Positions 7,595 to 17,178 are shown, counted from the stretch's first letter. The stretch is 51,251 nt of DNA from Planctomycetaceae bacterium (GCA_021732845.1 JAKFUF010000052.1:1-51251), one strand, 5' to 3'. Translations and numbers: made by a program. Notes: generated from the sequence alone by a model not told the origin.

Positions 7595-9010
7595 TTAGCT
7601 GACCAGCTTGGAAATCATCGCCCCATCGTTGGCGAGGAACACGGGTCGGTGTTCGCGCGTGTAGACCGGTCGCTCCAGGTCGATGCCGAGCATGGTGTAG
7701 ATTGTGGCCGCGCAGTCGATGGGCGAAAACGCCTGATCGAGAATGTAGCCACCGTCGCGGTCCGTTTTGCCAATCACCTGGCCGCCGCGGACTCCGGCTC
7801 CGGCGAAGGCGATCGAGTAGGCATACGGCCAGTGGTCGCGGCCCTGGAACTGGTTGAGCTTCGGCGTCCGCCCGAACTCCGTGACGAAGCAGACCAGCGT
7901 CTCGTGCAACAGGCCGCGCTGGCTCATGTCGTCCAGAAGTGCGCCAAACGCCTGGTCGGTGCTGCCCATCATCTGCCAGGTGCCAATTCCGTAACGGCCC
8001 TCGCCGCCGGCCTTGTCGCGAATGGTCCCGCACGAGCCGGTGGAATAGATCAGGTCGTGATGGTCCCAGTTCATGTTGAAGCCGCCGGGCGTCTGCTTCG
8101 TTTCCGGCTCACGCACATCCAAGACGACCGTCCGCACGCCGGATTCGATCAGCTTCCGGCCGAGCAGGTAGCATTGTCCGCGGTGACCGCGTCCATAGGC
8201 GTCGCGCAGTGGCTCAGGCTCCGTCGAGAGATCGAAGGCCGCCTGGGTCCGCGGGTTGCCCAGCATGTCGAACGCCTGCTGGAACAGCTTTTCCATGGTC
8301 TGTGAATTGCCGACTCCGGACACGTCCGCCGCGGGTGTCAGTCCAACATCCAGGTTGCTGAGCAAATCCTGCCGATCGCGGAAGCGTCGGTTGTCGACGC
8401 CCGCCAGAAACCCGAGGTCGTTCACCTTCCAGCCGGGTGCCGAAAGATCGCGGCCGCCGGTCTTGAAGACCTTGAGGCCGGCTGACAGGAACCCGTTTGA
8501 GGTATTGTACGACTGCTCGCCATTGCCGGGGATCATCACATAGGGCGGGAGCTGCGGGTTGGGGCTGCCGGCGATGTGAGCCACGGCGGTGCCCATGTCC
8601 GGCATCTGCAACGGGCCACCGGGGATGGCACCCTGGAGCACAAATGCCGTGCCTTCCGGGTGTCCGCCGAGCTTGTGCGTCATCGACCGGACGACCGCCA
8701 GTTTGTCCGCGTGGCGTGATGTGTGGCGCATCAATTCGGTGAACTGCACGCCAGGTGCGCTGGTGTCGATCGGCTTGTAAGGGCTGCGATGTTCAGCGAC
8801 CGTCTCCGGCTTGGGATCCCAGGTGTCGACATGGGACACACCGCCTTGTTCCAGCACGATCAAGACCTGGCGGGCTCGTGCCACCGTCGGAGCCACGGGT
8901 GCCTGTGTCGCTCCCACAGTGGTGCCTGCCGTGGCCGAGCGCCACAGGCCGCCTGTGAGAGCCGCACCCATTCCCAGTCCGATGAAGCTTCGGCGCTGCC
9001 AGCTCCGCAT
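7595..9010 (-). CDS. DUF1501 family protein
   Basis: 471 residues, a full-length DUF1501 protein. The opening MRSWQRRSFIGLGMGAALTGG is a Tat-type signal with RR-S-F-I-G-L. Family segments are LEQGGVSHVDTWDPKPETV, VVRSMTHKLGGHPEG, MNWDHHD, CFVTEFGRTPKLN, GRDHWPYAYSIAFAGAGVRGGQ and the AATIYTMLGIDLER ending. The fold is related to sulfatases and alkaline phosphatases; the reaction is unknown. The divergent zinc-ribbon gene starts 181 bases away, and the DUF1549/DUF1553 gene with which the family usually travels lies beyond it on the other strand. No palindromic insertion is present, unlike the copy at 2566. Confidence 0.94.
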   Translation of the reverse strand: MRSWQRRSFIGLGMGAALTGGLWRSATAGTTVGATQAPVAPTVARARQVLIVLEQGGVSHVDTWDPKPETVAEHRSPYKPIDTSAPGVQFTELMRHTSRHADKLAVVRSMTHKLGGHPEGTAFVLQGAIPGGPLQMPDMGTAVAHIAGSPNPQLPPYVMIPGNGEQSYNTSNGFLSAGLKVFKTGGRDLSAPGWKVNDLGFLAGVDNRRFRDRQDLLSNLDVGLTPAADVSGVGNSQTMEKLFQQAFDMLGNPRTQAAFDLSTEPEPLRDAYGRGHRGQCYLLGRKLIESGVRTVVLDVREPETKQTPGGFNMNWDHHDLIYSTGSCGTIRDKAGGEGRYGIGTWQMMGSTDQAFGALLDDMSQRGLLHETLVCFVTEFGRTPKLNQFQGRDHWPYAYSIAFAGAGVRGGQVIGKTDRDGGYILDQAFSPIDCAATIYTMLGIDLERPVYTREHRPVFLANDGAMISKLVS

Positions 9011-9191
9011 GTCTGCCTCATGTGCCAGGGGGACGATCGCTTCGGTCTGGAATCAATGCATTTTCATTGATGCGAGCGTATCCGACACGTGGATCGGGGT
9101 CAACGTGCGCTGTATTGTGTTCGCCACAGCGTCAAATTCTGGGTTGCCAATTGTGCAGGACGAGCAAATCATGGTCATGTCCTAGTTCCCA

Positions 9192-9794
9192 ATGATCGAG
9201 CCGGTCATGCGCGACACGAACAACTACAGCACTTTCGTTGTCCATCCGCGATACGGCCAGTACCCCCATGAGACTGGCTTCAATCCGGACCGAAATTCCG
9301 GCGTTGATGTGCATCTGCACTGGCATTCCCCCATAAATTGCCGGGTTCCCGATACGGCAATTCGGGCCAATCTGGCTAAACAAACTCCGGCCACGGTTCC
9401 GGTGACGCATTACTACGACGTCGTTCGGCAATGTCGTGACTGTGGCCGGCCGTTCCTGTTCTTTGCACGAGAACAAAAGCACTGGTATGAGGAACTGGGT
9501 TTCGGCATTGATTCCGACTGCGTTCGCTGTCCGGAGTGCCGCAAGCAACAGCAGCGGGCCGGCCGGCTGCGCCGGCGCTACGAGGAACTGTTTCACGTTG
9601 CAAACCGTTCTACGGAGCAGAACCTGGAGATGGCCGAGGCTTGTCTGACACTGATCGAATGGTCTGCGTTTCACGAACGCCAGGTGAGTCGTGTCCGGAT
9701 GCTGCTCAACAGGGTCGCTGCCGTTGAAGGAACGGTGTCCACCAGGCACGCGGCAATCTTAGATCGCTTGAGCCGTTTTGAATCCCGAGGGTGA
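9192..9794 (+). CDS. Zinc-ribbon domain protein
   Basis: 200 residues. The centre holds a zinc ribbon of the probable zinc-ribbon (zf-trcl) type: CRDCG at 81-85, FLFFAREQKHWYEELGF, then CVRCPECRKQQQ with the second pair C113/C116. The spacing, phenylalanines and E-Q-x-W/F-Y-E pattern match that family. The N-terminal 75 residues are polar and His-rich, and the C-terminal 80 form charged helices. No signal peptide, so it is cytoplasmic. Function is unknown; a nucleic-acid or protein contact role is possible. The start is uncertain because no good ribosome site precedes the ATG at 9192, and an ATG at 9207 is possible. Confidence 0.75.
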   Translation: MIEPVMRDTNNYSTFVVHPRYGQYPHETGFNPDRNSGVDVHLHWHSPINCRVPDTAIRANLAKQTPATVPVTHYYDVVRQCRDCGRPFLFFAREQKHWYEELGFGIDSDCVRCPECRKQQQRAGRLRRRYEELFHVANRSTEQNLEMAEACLTLIEWSAFHERQVSRVRMLLNRVAAVEGTVSTRHAAILDRLSRFESRG

Positions 9795-9947
9795 CGCGCG
9801 CGGTGAGTGCGTTTACGCTGGCGGACTCAGTGAAGGGCTGGGCGACACTTCCCGAGTGCGGCGTGTGGGTCTATCCTAAACCGCAGTCTGCGTCACACCT
9901 GATTCCCAAACCGTTGAACTTTCGTCCCGCACTTTCAGAGGCTGCTC

Positions 9948-12900
9948 ATGCGCCGGGCTCTGTGTTCGCACCCAACAACAAGAATTTCGTGCGGGTGTCT
10001 AAGTTGGCCGGTCGTGCATGGGGTCCTTTTGGCGACAGTGTGTCTGTCACTGTTGGGTGCCGCCGCGCGGGCAGACGAGGCGACGGCGGAAGCGAAGCAA
10101 AAGCGGGGGTTGGAACTGTTTTCCGGTGGCGTACGGGCGGCTCTCATTCAACACTGCGGCAAGTGCCATACGGGTGAGCATGTCGAGGGGGAGTTTGATC
10201 TGGGGCAGCGCGACGGTCTGCTGGAGGGCGGGTCGTCCGGCGCGGCGGTGATCCCCGGAAATGCCAAGGACAGTCTACTGTTCAAGTTGATTTCCCACCA
10301 AAAAACTCCGCACATGCCTGCCAAGGCGGACAAACTGCCGGAGGAGTTGATTGGCAAGATTGGGGCGTGGATTGATCTGGAGGCACCGTACGACAAACCG
10401 CTCGTCGACACCGACGGCGTCCCAGCGTGGACGAAAAAGCGCGTGGCGGACGACGCCCGCGAGTTCTGGTCGTATCAGCGGTTGAAGCGGGTTGAGCCAC
10501 CGGCGGTTGCCGATCCGCAGTGGAATCAGACGACCATCGACCGCTTCTTGCGCGGTGCCCAGGAAGCCGCCGGTATGCAGCCCAACGCGCCGGCAACCCG
10601 GGCGCAGTTGATCCGCCGGATGTATTTTGATTTGCTCGGCCTCCCACCGTCGCCCGCCGAGATTGCCCAGTTCGTCAATGACAGTGCCCCGGATGCCACG
10701 TCGCGGTTGATCGACCGGCTGCTCGCAAACCCCCACTACGGCGAACGCGGGGCACGGCACTGGCTGGACCTGGCCCGGTTTGCGGAAAGCCACGGCTATG
10801 AGCACGACACCGACCGGCCGACGGCGTACCACTACCGCGACTTCGTCATTCAGGCCTTGAACCAAGATCTGCCGTACAACACGTTCGTCAAGTGGCAGCT
10901 CGCCGGAGACGAGTACGAGCCGGAGAACAATCTGGCGATGATGGCGACGGGCTTTCTGGCGGCTGGCGTCCACAGCACGCAGATCACGAAAAATGAGGTT
11001 GAGAAGCACCGTTACGACGAAATGGACGACATGCTGGCGACGATCGGCACGTCCATGCTGGGGCTCACGTTTGGCTGTGCCCGCTGTCACGACCACAAGT
11101 TCGATGCGATTCCCCAGGCCGATTACTACCGGATGCTGGCGACGTTCACGACCACTGTCCGCAGTGAAGTTGAATTGAACTTCGACAAGGCGGGCTATGA
11201 CCTGGCAAAAACTGCCTTCGACAAGGAACACGCCCCGCTGGTAGAAGCCGTAGCTCGCTTCGAAAAAGATGTACTTCCCACTCGTTTTGAGCAGTGGGAG
11301 TCGACGCGTCCGGCGGGAACAGCCGCCGAACCGTGGCTCGTGCTGGACTCGGTCAAACAAACGTCGACCGGAGGCGCAACACTGAGCAAGCTGGGCGATG
11401 GTTCCATCCGTGCGGCGGGGAAGAACCCGAAATTCGACACCTACGTCATCACCGCCCGCACGCACACACCGAACTTGAAGGGGCTGCGAATTGAAGCCCT
11501 GGCTGACGACGGGCTCGTGAAGCGCGGACCAGGCCGCGCGGCCAATGGCAACTTCGCCCTGTCGGACTTGAAGGTGACCATTGCTGCGGCGGACGGGTCC
11601 AATCCTCAGCCCGTCAAACTGACTGCACCGCGGGCCACCTTTGAGCAGCCCGGACTGCCGATCTCCGCGGTGCTGGATGACAACCCGACTTCCGCCTGGG
11701 CCGTTGACCCGGAGTTTGGCAAGGACCATGCGGCCGGGTTTGCCGTTGAAACTCCACTGCCCACCGATGGCGGTGCTTTGTGGACGTTCGCGCTCAAGTT
11801 CGAATGCAATGACGGGCACAACATTGGACGGGTGCGATTGTCGCTGACTGCACAACCAGAACCCGTCGACCTCAAGGCGGCGGGGCAATCTCAAATTCTC
11901 ACCGAAGCGTTGGCAACGGCCCGCGACAAGCGTTCTTCCGACCAGCAGACCGCGCTGCTCCGCTGGTATCGCACGCAAGATGCCGAGTGGCAGAAACTGG
12001 ACGCCGCAGTGCAGGCGCATCTGCAGCAAGAGCCCAAACCCAGCCTCTCCAAAGTGCTGATCTCGAGCGAAGGCCTGCCCGCCGTGCGTCTGCACACGCA
12101 GGGCGGCGACTTTCTGGAGCAGACGCATTTCCTGCGACGGGGAGACGTGGAGAATAAGGACGCCGTGGCTGCGCCGGGCTACCTGCAGGTTTTGATGGCC
12201 GCCCCGGAAGGAGAACGCCGCTGGGCCGTTCCGCCGCCGCAAGGCTGGCGGACCTCCTACCGCCGCCGCGACTTTGCCGAATGGATGACCGATGTCGACC
12301 ACGGTGCCGGGGCGCTCTTGGCACGGGTCATCGTCAACCGGCTGTGGCAGCAGCATTTCGGCCGCGGGCTGGTCGCCACACCGAGCGACTTCGGCACCCG
12401 TGGCTCAAAACCCTCGCACCCCGAGCTGCTCGACTGGCTGGCCACCGAACTGATCGCCCACAACTGGCAGCTCAAACCCCTGCACAAGCTGATGCTGCAG
12501 ACCGCCGCCTATCAACAGGGGTCTCAAACCGATCCCGTCCGCATGGCTGCAGACTCCGACGACCGGTGGCTGTGGCGGCACACGCGCCGCCGGCTGGAGG
12601 CCGAAGTCATTCGCGATTCGCTCCTGGCCTGCGGTGGCTTAATGGACCAAAAGCAATTCGGCCCAGGAACATTGGACCCCACCAGCCGCCGTCGCAGCAT
12701 CTACTTCACCGTGAAGCGCAGCCAGTTGATGCCGATGATGCAGGTCTTCGACTGCCCGGACGGACTCTCAGGCATTGGTGAACGGCCCACCACGACCATC
12801 GCTCCCCAGGCATTGCTGCTGATGAACAACGCGCTCGCCCGCGACACTGCCCACGGCGTGGCCCGCCGCGCGGCACACACTGCCGAGGCTGCCCCAGAAT

Positions 12901-13094
12901 CCGCCGTGCGGCAGGCCTACAACATCTGCCTCGGGCGAGACCCTGACGCGGTGGAAACCGCCGATGCCCTGGCGTTTATCGACAAACAGGCGGCCACATA
13001 CACTGCGGCCTCTCCCGCGGACTCGCGACACGCGGCACTGACGGACTTCTGCCAGGTGCTGATGTGCCTGAATGAGTTTGTGTACGTTGATTGA
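9948..13094 (+). CDS. Secreted PSCyt1 / DUF1549 / DUF1553 protein
   Basis: 1048 residues. The signal peptide has the hydrophobic core VVHGVLLATVCLSLLGAAARA. A planctomycete cytochrome C (PSCyt1) domain follows with the heme motif CGKCH at 70-74 and a likely axial Met at 123 (PHMPAK). DUF1549 covers about 195-400 and carries a second CxxCH-like motif, CARCHDHKFD at 377-386. An insert region of about 410-700 contains predicted beta-rich sequence, and DUF1553 covers about 760-1035, ending in the LCQVLMCLNEFVYVD-like tail (here FCQVLMCLNEFVYVD). The role is thought to be extracytoplasmic redox or polysaccharide handling but is unproven. AGAGG lies 8 bases before the ATG. Its usual DUF1501 partner is not directly downstream; the nearest one is divergent at 7595-9010. 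Confidence 0.95.
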   Translation: MRRALCSHPTTRISCGCLSWPVVHGVLLATVCLSLLGAAARADEATAEAKQKRGLELFSGGVRAALIQHCGKCHTGEHVEGEFDLGQRDGLLEGGSSGAAVIPGNAKDSLLFKLISHQKTPHMPAKADKLPEELIGKIGAWIDLEAPYDKPLVDTDGVPAWTKKRVADDAREFWSYQRLKRVEPPAVADPQWNQTTIDRFLRGAQEAAGMQPNAPATRAQLIRRMYFDLLGLPPSPAEIAQFVNDSAPDATSRLIDRLLANPHYGERGARHWLDLARFAESHGYEHDTDRPTAYHYRDFVIQALNQDLPYNTFVKWQLAGDEYEPENNLAMMATGFLAAGVHSTQITKNEVEKHRYDEMDDMLATIGTSMLGLTFGCARCHDHKFDAIPQADYYRMLATFTTTVRSEVELNFDKAGYDLAKTAFDKEHAPLVEAVARFEKDVLPTRFEQWESTRPAGTAAEPWLVLDSVKQTSTGGATLSKLGDGSIRAAGKNPKFDTYVITARTHTPNLKGLRIEALADDGLVKRGPGRAANGNFALSDLKVTIAAADGSNPQPVKLTAPRATFEQPGLPISAVLDDNPTSAWAVDPEFGKDHAAGFAVETPLPTDGGALWTFALKFECNDGHNIGRVRLSLTAQPEPVDLKAAGQSQILTEALATARDKRSSDQQTALLRWYRTQDAEWQKLDAAVQAHLQQEPKPSLSKVLISSEGLPAVRLHTQGGDFLEQTHFLRRGDVENKDAVAAPGYLQVLMAAPEGERRWAVPPPQGWRTSYRRRDFAEWMTDVDHGAGALLARVIVNRLWQQHFGRGLVATPSDFGTRGSKPSHPELLDWLATELIAHNWQLKPLHKLMLQTAAYQQGSQTDPVRMAADSDDRWLWRHTRRRLEAEVIRDSLLACGGLMDQKQFGPGTLDPTSRRRSIYFTVKRSQLMPMMQVFDCPDGLSGIGERPTTTIAPQALLLMNNALARDTAHGVARRAAHTAEAAPESAVRQAYNICLGRDPDAVETADALAFIDKQAATYTAASPADSRHAALTDFCQVLMCLNEFVYVD

Positions 13095-13146
13095 TGGATC
13101 AACCTTGCAGCAAAGACGGCATTGTGCCGACTATATCGTCCATCCC

Positions 13147-13247
13147 CCACTGAGCTTGCCTCAGTGGATTCGGGCCTCTGCACTAGGCCCTATGGCGGTA
13201 CGCGCGGCGTAGTGCAAAGGCCTGTTCACTACCGAGATGAACTCGGT
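13147..13247. other. Cluster of small hairpins between convergent genes
   Basis: CCACTGAG/CTCAGTGG (13147-13154 with 13160-13167), GGGCCT/AGGCCC (13172-13177 with 13185-13190) and ACCGAG/CTCGGT (13231-13236 with 13242-13247) lie in the 219-base gap between the DUF1549 gene and the convergent ABC exporter. None has a proper T-run. They may serve termination from both sides or form part of a small RNA; nothing else is visible in the gap. Confidence 0.4.
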
Positions 13248-13313
13248 GGGGTTGTGGAAAGTCGTACCTGTTGAGGAGCCCGCGTTTCGCTCTGACGGAC
13301 CGACTGAACCAGC

Positions 13314-15257
13314 CTACTCCGTCTCGAACTCATGCCGGAATTCGTTAAACTTGAGATATTCCCAGTGCCGGTAGAGCGGGGTCGAGGTGACAAGATCCGC
13401 GTGTGCACCGCGGGCGGCAAGGCGGCCCTTGTGGAGCATCAGGATCTCGTCACAGCGACGGATCGTGGTCAGCCGTTGCGGCAGGTAGATCACTGTCCGC
13501 TTGGAGGCGATCTTCTTGTACGCCTCGTCCAGCAGCGCCTTCGTTTCGTCGTCGATCACGTCGGTCGGTTCCTGCAACACCAGCAGGGCGGGCTTGCGGA
13601 GGATGGCCCGCGTGAGGCTCAGGCGGTAACTCTGCCCGGCGTCCAATTGTTCGCCGTGTTCACCGATGACCGTCTCGTACCCCTGAGTCAGCTTGGAGAT
13701 GAAGTGATGGGCCTGGGCGATTTTGGCCGCCTCCATCACCTCGGTCAAAGTGTACTTTCCACCAGCCGCGATGTTCTCGGCAATGGTCCCGGTGAGGAAC
13801 GGTTCGCGCCCGCTCACCAGAATCACATGCATCCGCAGCGACTCCAGCGTGACCCAGGTGATCTCTTCGCCATCGAACAGAATGCGACCAGAGTGCGGTT
13901 CGATGAACCGCGGCAGCAGCGAGGCGAACGCTTCGGCTTCGAGTGGGTCCGTGGAGACAATGGCATACTGTTTTCCGGCCGCCAGCTTGGCGGTGAAGCG
14001 ATCCAGCAGGGTGCGACGCCCGTGCAGGCTGTAGCCGACGGATTCCAGCTCGATCGCCCGCTCCAGCGGCGGCAGAAACTTCGCGCCGACGACCTGCTCC
14101 ACTTCCGGCGGGATGTCGAGCCACGTTTGCACCGTGGCAAACGCCTGGCGGGTTTGTCCATGATCCACGCTCAAATCCCACAGGCGTTGCAGCGGCGGCC
14201 AGGCGGCGGCGATCGTGCAGGCCATCAGCAGGGCGATTTGCGAGGGCACGGCTCCGAAGGTGAAGGCCGAAGTCACGCTCCGCCAGCCTGTCAGAAACAA
14301 TGCTCCAGCGATGCACACGGTCACCAGCAGATGGACGACCGCACGGTAGCGGGCTCCCGCACGCAGGCCACTGGCGGTGAGATCCTGGAACCGCTCGAGG
14401 TATTTTTCAAATTGGGCCTGGGCCTGCGCCTCCATCCCGAAGTTCTTGACCAGCTTGGTTTTGGTCAGGCTTTCAGAGAGCAGCCGCAGGTCCCGTTCAG
14501 CCAGCGCGACAGACAATTGCCGCGCGGTATCGGATTTTTCCCGCATGACCTGCGCGAGCCACCAGCAGCCACCCAGCGGCATGAGACAGATGATCGTCAG
14601 CAAAGGATCAATGCATAGGATCAACAGCAGGAGCAGCGTGAGCCGCAGGGGGTCGCGGCCGAGGACATCGAGCCACGTGTAGACGCCGGTGCGAATTCTC
14701 TCGGCTTCGGTGGTGAACAACTGGAACGCGAGAGGGCTGGCTTTGCCTTCGAGATCGGACGGCCCCAGGCGCAACACCTGCTTGTGGATGGACTGCCGCG
14801 TTTCGGTGGCGACTTCGAGCGCCCGCTTCAAGAATCCGCGCCTTGCCCGCGATTCCGCCAGGAGCCGCAACAATTGCAGGCCGGCCAGCAGCAGAACGAG
14901 CGTGCTCAGCGCTCCCGCGTTGTTGCGGAGCGGCGGAAAGCCTTTCCAGGCGGCGATCAAGGGCCGCGCCCACAGGTAATTGCGGTTGTCCCACAGGGCT
15001 CGCAGCAAGCCAGCGTCAGCCTGCGCGCCCGTCGGCACCGACTGGCCGAACAGTTGCTCGAACTTCGCCCCATCCGCCGGCGCGACCGTGACCGGGCCAT
15101 GGTCCAGGATCAACGCCAAAAGCACCGCCAGCAGGAGGAGCTGAGCCACCAGCAGCAGCGAGGCAAAGGCGTACCACAAGGTCGCCATCAGCGACCGGCG
15201 CTTGAAGAATTCGGAGAGGGGCAACTGGCGGTCGAAAGGATGGACCGTGGTAGACAT
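13314..15257 (-). CDS. ABC exporter half-transporter with degenerate nucleotide-binding domain
   Basis: 647 residues from the ATG at 15257 (a TTG 18 bases upstream is an alternative). The N-terminal part has six hydrophobic segments in the type IV ABC exporter arrangement (about 30-52, 115-134, 205-224, 224-240, 305-325, 340-355). The C-terminal part, from about 395, aligns in order with an ABC ATPase, yet every nucleotide-contacting motif is altered: Walker A is replaced by AIVSTDPLEAEAF with no GK[ST]; the Q-loop reads ILVSGREPFLTGTIAENI; the signature is LDAGQ instead of LSGGQ; Walker B is LLVLQEP with Gln for Asp; the H-loop is YLPQRLTT with Gln for His. No frameshift is present, so it is an intact, probably ATP-inactive protein. 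An ABC-2 permease gene lies upstream on the same strand. Confidence 0.88.
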   Translation of the reverse strand: MSTTVHPFDRQLPLSEFFKRRSLMATLWYAFASLLLVAQLLLLAVLLALILDHGPVTVAPADGAKFEQLFGQSVPTGAQADAGLLRALWDNRNYLWARPLIAAWKGFPPLRNNAGALSTLVLLLAGLQLLRLLAESRARRGFLKRALEVATETRQSIHKQVLRLGPSDLEGKASPLAFQLFTTEAERIRTGVYTWLDVLGRDPLRLTLLLLLILCIDPLLTIICLMPLGGCWWLAQVMREKSDTARQLSVALAERDLRLLSESLTKTKLVKNFGMEAQAQAQFEKYLERFQDLTASGLRAGARYRAVVHLLVTVCIAGALFLTGWRSVTSAFTFGAVPSQIALLMACTIAAAWPPLQRLWDLSVDHGQTRQAFATVQTWLDIPPEVEQVVGAKFLPPLERAIELESVGYSLHGRRTLLDRFTAKLAAGKQYAIVSTDPLEAEAFASLLPRFIEPHSGRILFDGEEITWVTLESLRMHVILVSGREPFLTGTIAENIAAGGKYTLTEVMEAAKIAQAHHFISKLTQGYETVIGEHGEQLDAGQSYRLSLTRAILRKPALLVLQEPTDVIDDETKALLDEAYKKIASKRTVIYLPQRLTTIRRCDEILMLHKGRLAARGAHADLVTSTPLYRHWEYLKFNEFRHEFETE

Positions 15258-15388
15258 GGGAGGTTCCGGTGACAACTGTCACAATGCCCCGATGACAAAC
15301 GCCCCCAGCGACCAGGCGGTCACCCCCATGGCACGATGTTCAATGGAACAGAACTCCGTCCGCTCCAACCCACTGGAAATCAAGCCCC

Positions 15389-15470
15389 AATGACCAATGT
15401 GACAGGGGCCAGATTCTTCGGTCAATCGGCGTCGCTCAATCTTCCATTGGTCATTGATTCATTGGTCATT
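15389..15470. repeat. Short inverted and direct repeat, AATGACCAATG family
   Basis: AATGACCAATG at 15389-15399 is the reverse complement of two direct copies of CATTGGTCATT at 15445-15455 and 15460-15470. It occupies the 228-base spacer between the ABC-2 permease and the ABC exporter-like gene. The second copy lets two alternative hairpins form. No coding frame is seen. Confidence 0.6.
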
Positions 15471-15485
15471 GCGTCATTTTTTGGT

Positions 15486-16463
15486 CTACGCCAGATCTCG
15501 GTCTTCGAACAGGATGAACGACAACAGCACGGCGAACGCGCAATAGCACACGCTATAGAGCGCTGCGTACGCCAGATAGTCGAGATTGACCTGCGTCCCG
15601 TTGGAGATTGAACCTTCAACGGTAAACGAACTCAGCGCGGGCAGCACCGCGGCGATGAGCCGCGCCATGAACTGCACGGGCTCCAGATTTTGCACGCTGA
15701 CACTGACCAGGTTCGGGGTCAGGCGGCCAACAATGAAGATGGCGAAACAGGAAACCATGTTGACAACCATCGGCGTGCGGGTCGAAATCGCCACGCTGAT
15801 GGACGAGAGCACGCTGATTTCCATGAACATCAGCATGATTGCCGGGATGATCAGGATGACTTCGTTACGGGCATCGATCGGAGTGACGGTGGTGGACGAT
15901 TCGCGGGCATCATAGCCCACCTTATAGAACACCATCACGAGGAAGATGAGCGCCAGGGGCACCATCAGCATCAACGAAGAGGTGAGCACCCCCAGGTATT
16001 TGCCCACGATGAACTGCCGCCGGTTGATCGGCTTGGAGAGCAGTGTCATCGCGGTCTTGCCTTCGATTTCGTCCGCCACGCTCGTGCTGGAGGTCCAGAT
16101 CGCCAGCAGCAGGCCGCAAAACAGGATCGTCGCCAGACCGCATTCCTTCGTCATCTTCACGTCTTCGCCGAACATGAAGAACGGCCAGACCGTGTTCAAC
16201 GCCAGGAGGAACAGCGCCGCCAGCATCGCCATCCAGAAGACCGGCTGCCGTGTGGCTTCTTTCACTGTTGCCCGGGCGATGACACCAGTGCGCGTCAGAT
16301 ACAAAACAGCGATCAGCAGCGCGGTCAGCAGCGAGCTGGCCGCGATCAGCGGAGCGATGTCTTTATGAGTCAGAATGAAGGGAATCTGCTTGAGCGCCGC
16401 CATCAACTGCTCGAAAGCAGTCTGGTCAGAGCCGGCGGCGGCAAACATCAACAACGAACTCAT
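15486..16463 (-). CDS. ABC-2 type transporter permease
   Basis: 325 residues from the ATG at 16463, which has AAGGGG 6 bases upstream; the longer open frame adds a non-hydrophobic 38-residue tail and is disfavoured. About six membrane segments are visible, beginning PLIAASSLLTALLIAVLYL and MLAALFLLALNTVWPFFMF. The segment SVADEIEGKTAMTLLSKPIN followed by RRQFIVGKYLGV is the characteristic cytoplasmic loop of ABC-2 permeases, which contacts the ATPase. Substrate unknown. No gene for a normal ABC ATPase is adjacent; the only ABC-like ATPase nearby is the degenerate one at 13314-15257. If this permease works as a transporter its ATPase must be encoded elsewhere. Confidence 0.88.
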   Translation of the reverse strand: MSSLLMFAAAGSDQTAFEQLMAALKQIPFILTHKDIAPLIAASSLLTALLIAVLYLTRTGVIARATVKEATRQPVFWMAMLAALFLLALNTVWPFFMFGEDVKMTKECGLATILFCGLLLAIWTSSTSVADEIEGKTAMTLLSKPINRRQFIVGKYLGVLTSSLMLMVPLALIFLVMVFYKVGYDARESSTTVTPIDARNEVILIIPAIMLMFMEISVLSSISVAISTRTPMVVNMVSCFAIFIVGRLTPNLVSVSVQNLEPVQFMARLIAAVLPALSSFTVEGSISNGTQVNLDYLAYAALYSVCYCAFAVLLSFILFEDRDLA

Positions 16464-16783
16464 CACAACCCCTTGTCGGACAAAGCGACGGCCAATGGTC
16501 GCGTGGCTGGGCCGGTCTGGGAGCCGCTGCGCGGTGTAATCCGGGGATTCCCCGCTGCGCGCAACCTCTCCTCTCACTGGAAGCTCAGTACGCTCGTTTC
16601 CACGGCGTCGTTGGATTTGAGTTTACCCCTCGACCCCGACCGCTGAAAAGTCGCCGCGCGCAAATCTCTGCATTTCTTGCGGACTGCGGGCGCAATCTGG
16701 CGGTTGCGCAAACTTCATCCTGCACCGGGCGACTGAACCCGATTAAACGGCAATTGATAAGTGAGGAATGCGAAACTGACGAT

Positions 16784-16953
16784 CAATTTCAAATTTCAGA
16801 TTTCAAATTTCGCAGTAAATTGCTCTTTTGCGGTAATCGCACAGCAGGGCGAGAGTTGCGTATCCACACCGCCCGGATCCTCCCGACAGTTCGATTTCGC
16901 TCAACAGACTGTGAAAATTGAAAATTGAAATTTGAGATTTGAGATTTGAAATT
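16784..16953. repeat. AT-rich long inverted repeat upstream of rpsL
   Basis: The left arm 16784-16812 (AATTTCAAATTTCAGATTTC and onward) is the imperfect reverse complement of the right arm 16913-16953 (GAAAATTGAAAATTGAAATT and onward). It lies in the 715-base gene-free stretch 16464-17178 between the permease and rpsL. The rest of that stretch shows no gene; it must hold the promoter of rpsL-rpsG, but I could not pick a convincing -35/-10 pair. Confidence 0.6.
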
Positions 16954-17178
16954 CACTGAATTTGCAACACCAGACTTCGGAGTCGCGATACCAATCAGCC
17001 CGATAACCTCCGTATATAAGCCACCGATGACGGCGACCACGGCGGCCATGGGCGGCACCCAAGAATCCGCGCGAAGAAGCTGGCCCGCAGTCTTGACCAT
17101 CCCTGCGGACGACGATAGAGTCATCCTTCCGCGCGTGCCGCGGCAGTTTTTTTGTATTGCAGGGACCAGGCCGACAGC

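Noticed and set aside
10275-12356. 693-residue minus-strand open frame
   Set aside because: Antisense shadow of the DUF1549/DUF1553 gene; no ribosome site and no recognisable domain.
13332-14618. 428-residue plus-strand open frame
   Set aside because: Shadow of the ABC exporter-like gene; that gene has continuous family similarity over its whole length.
17005-17020. TATATAA string before rpsL as a -10 box
   Set aside because: No acceptable -35 hexamer at 16-18 bases upstream.
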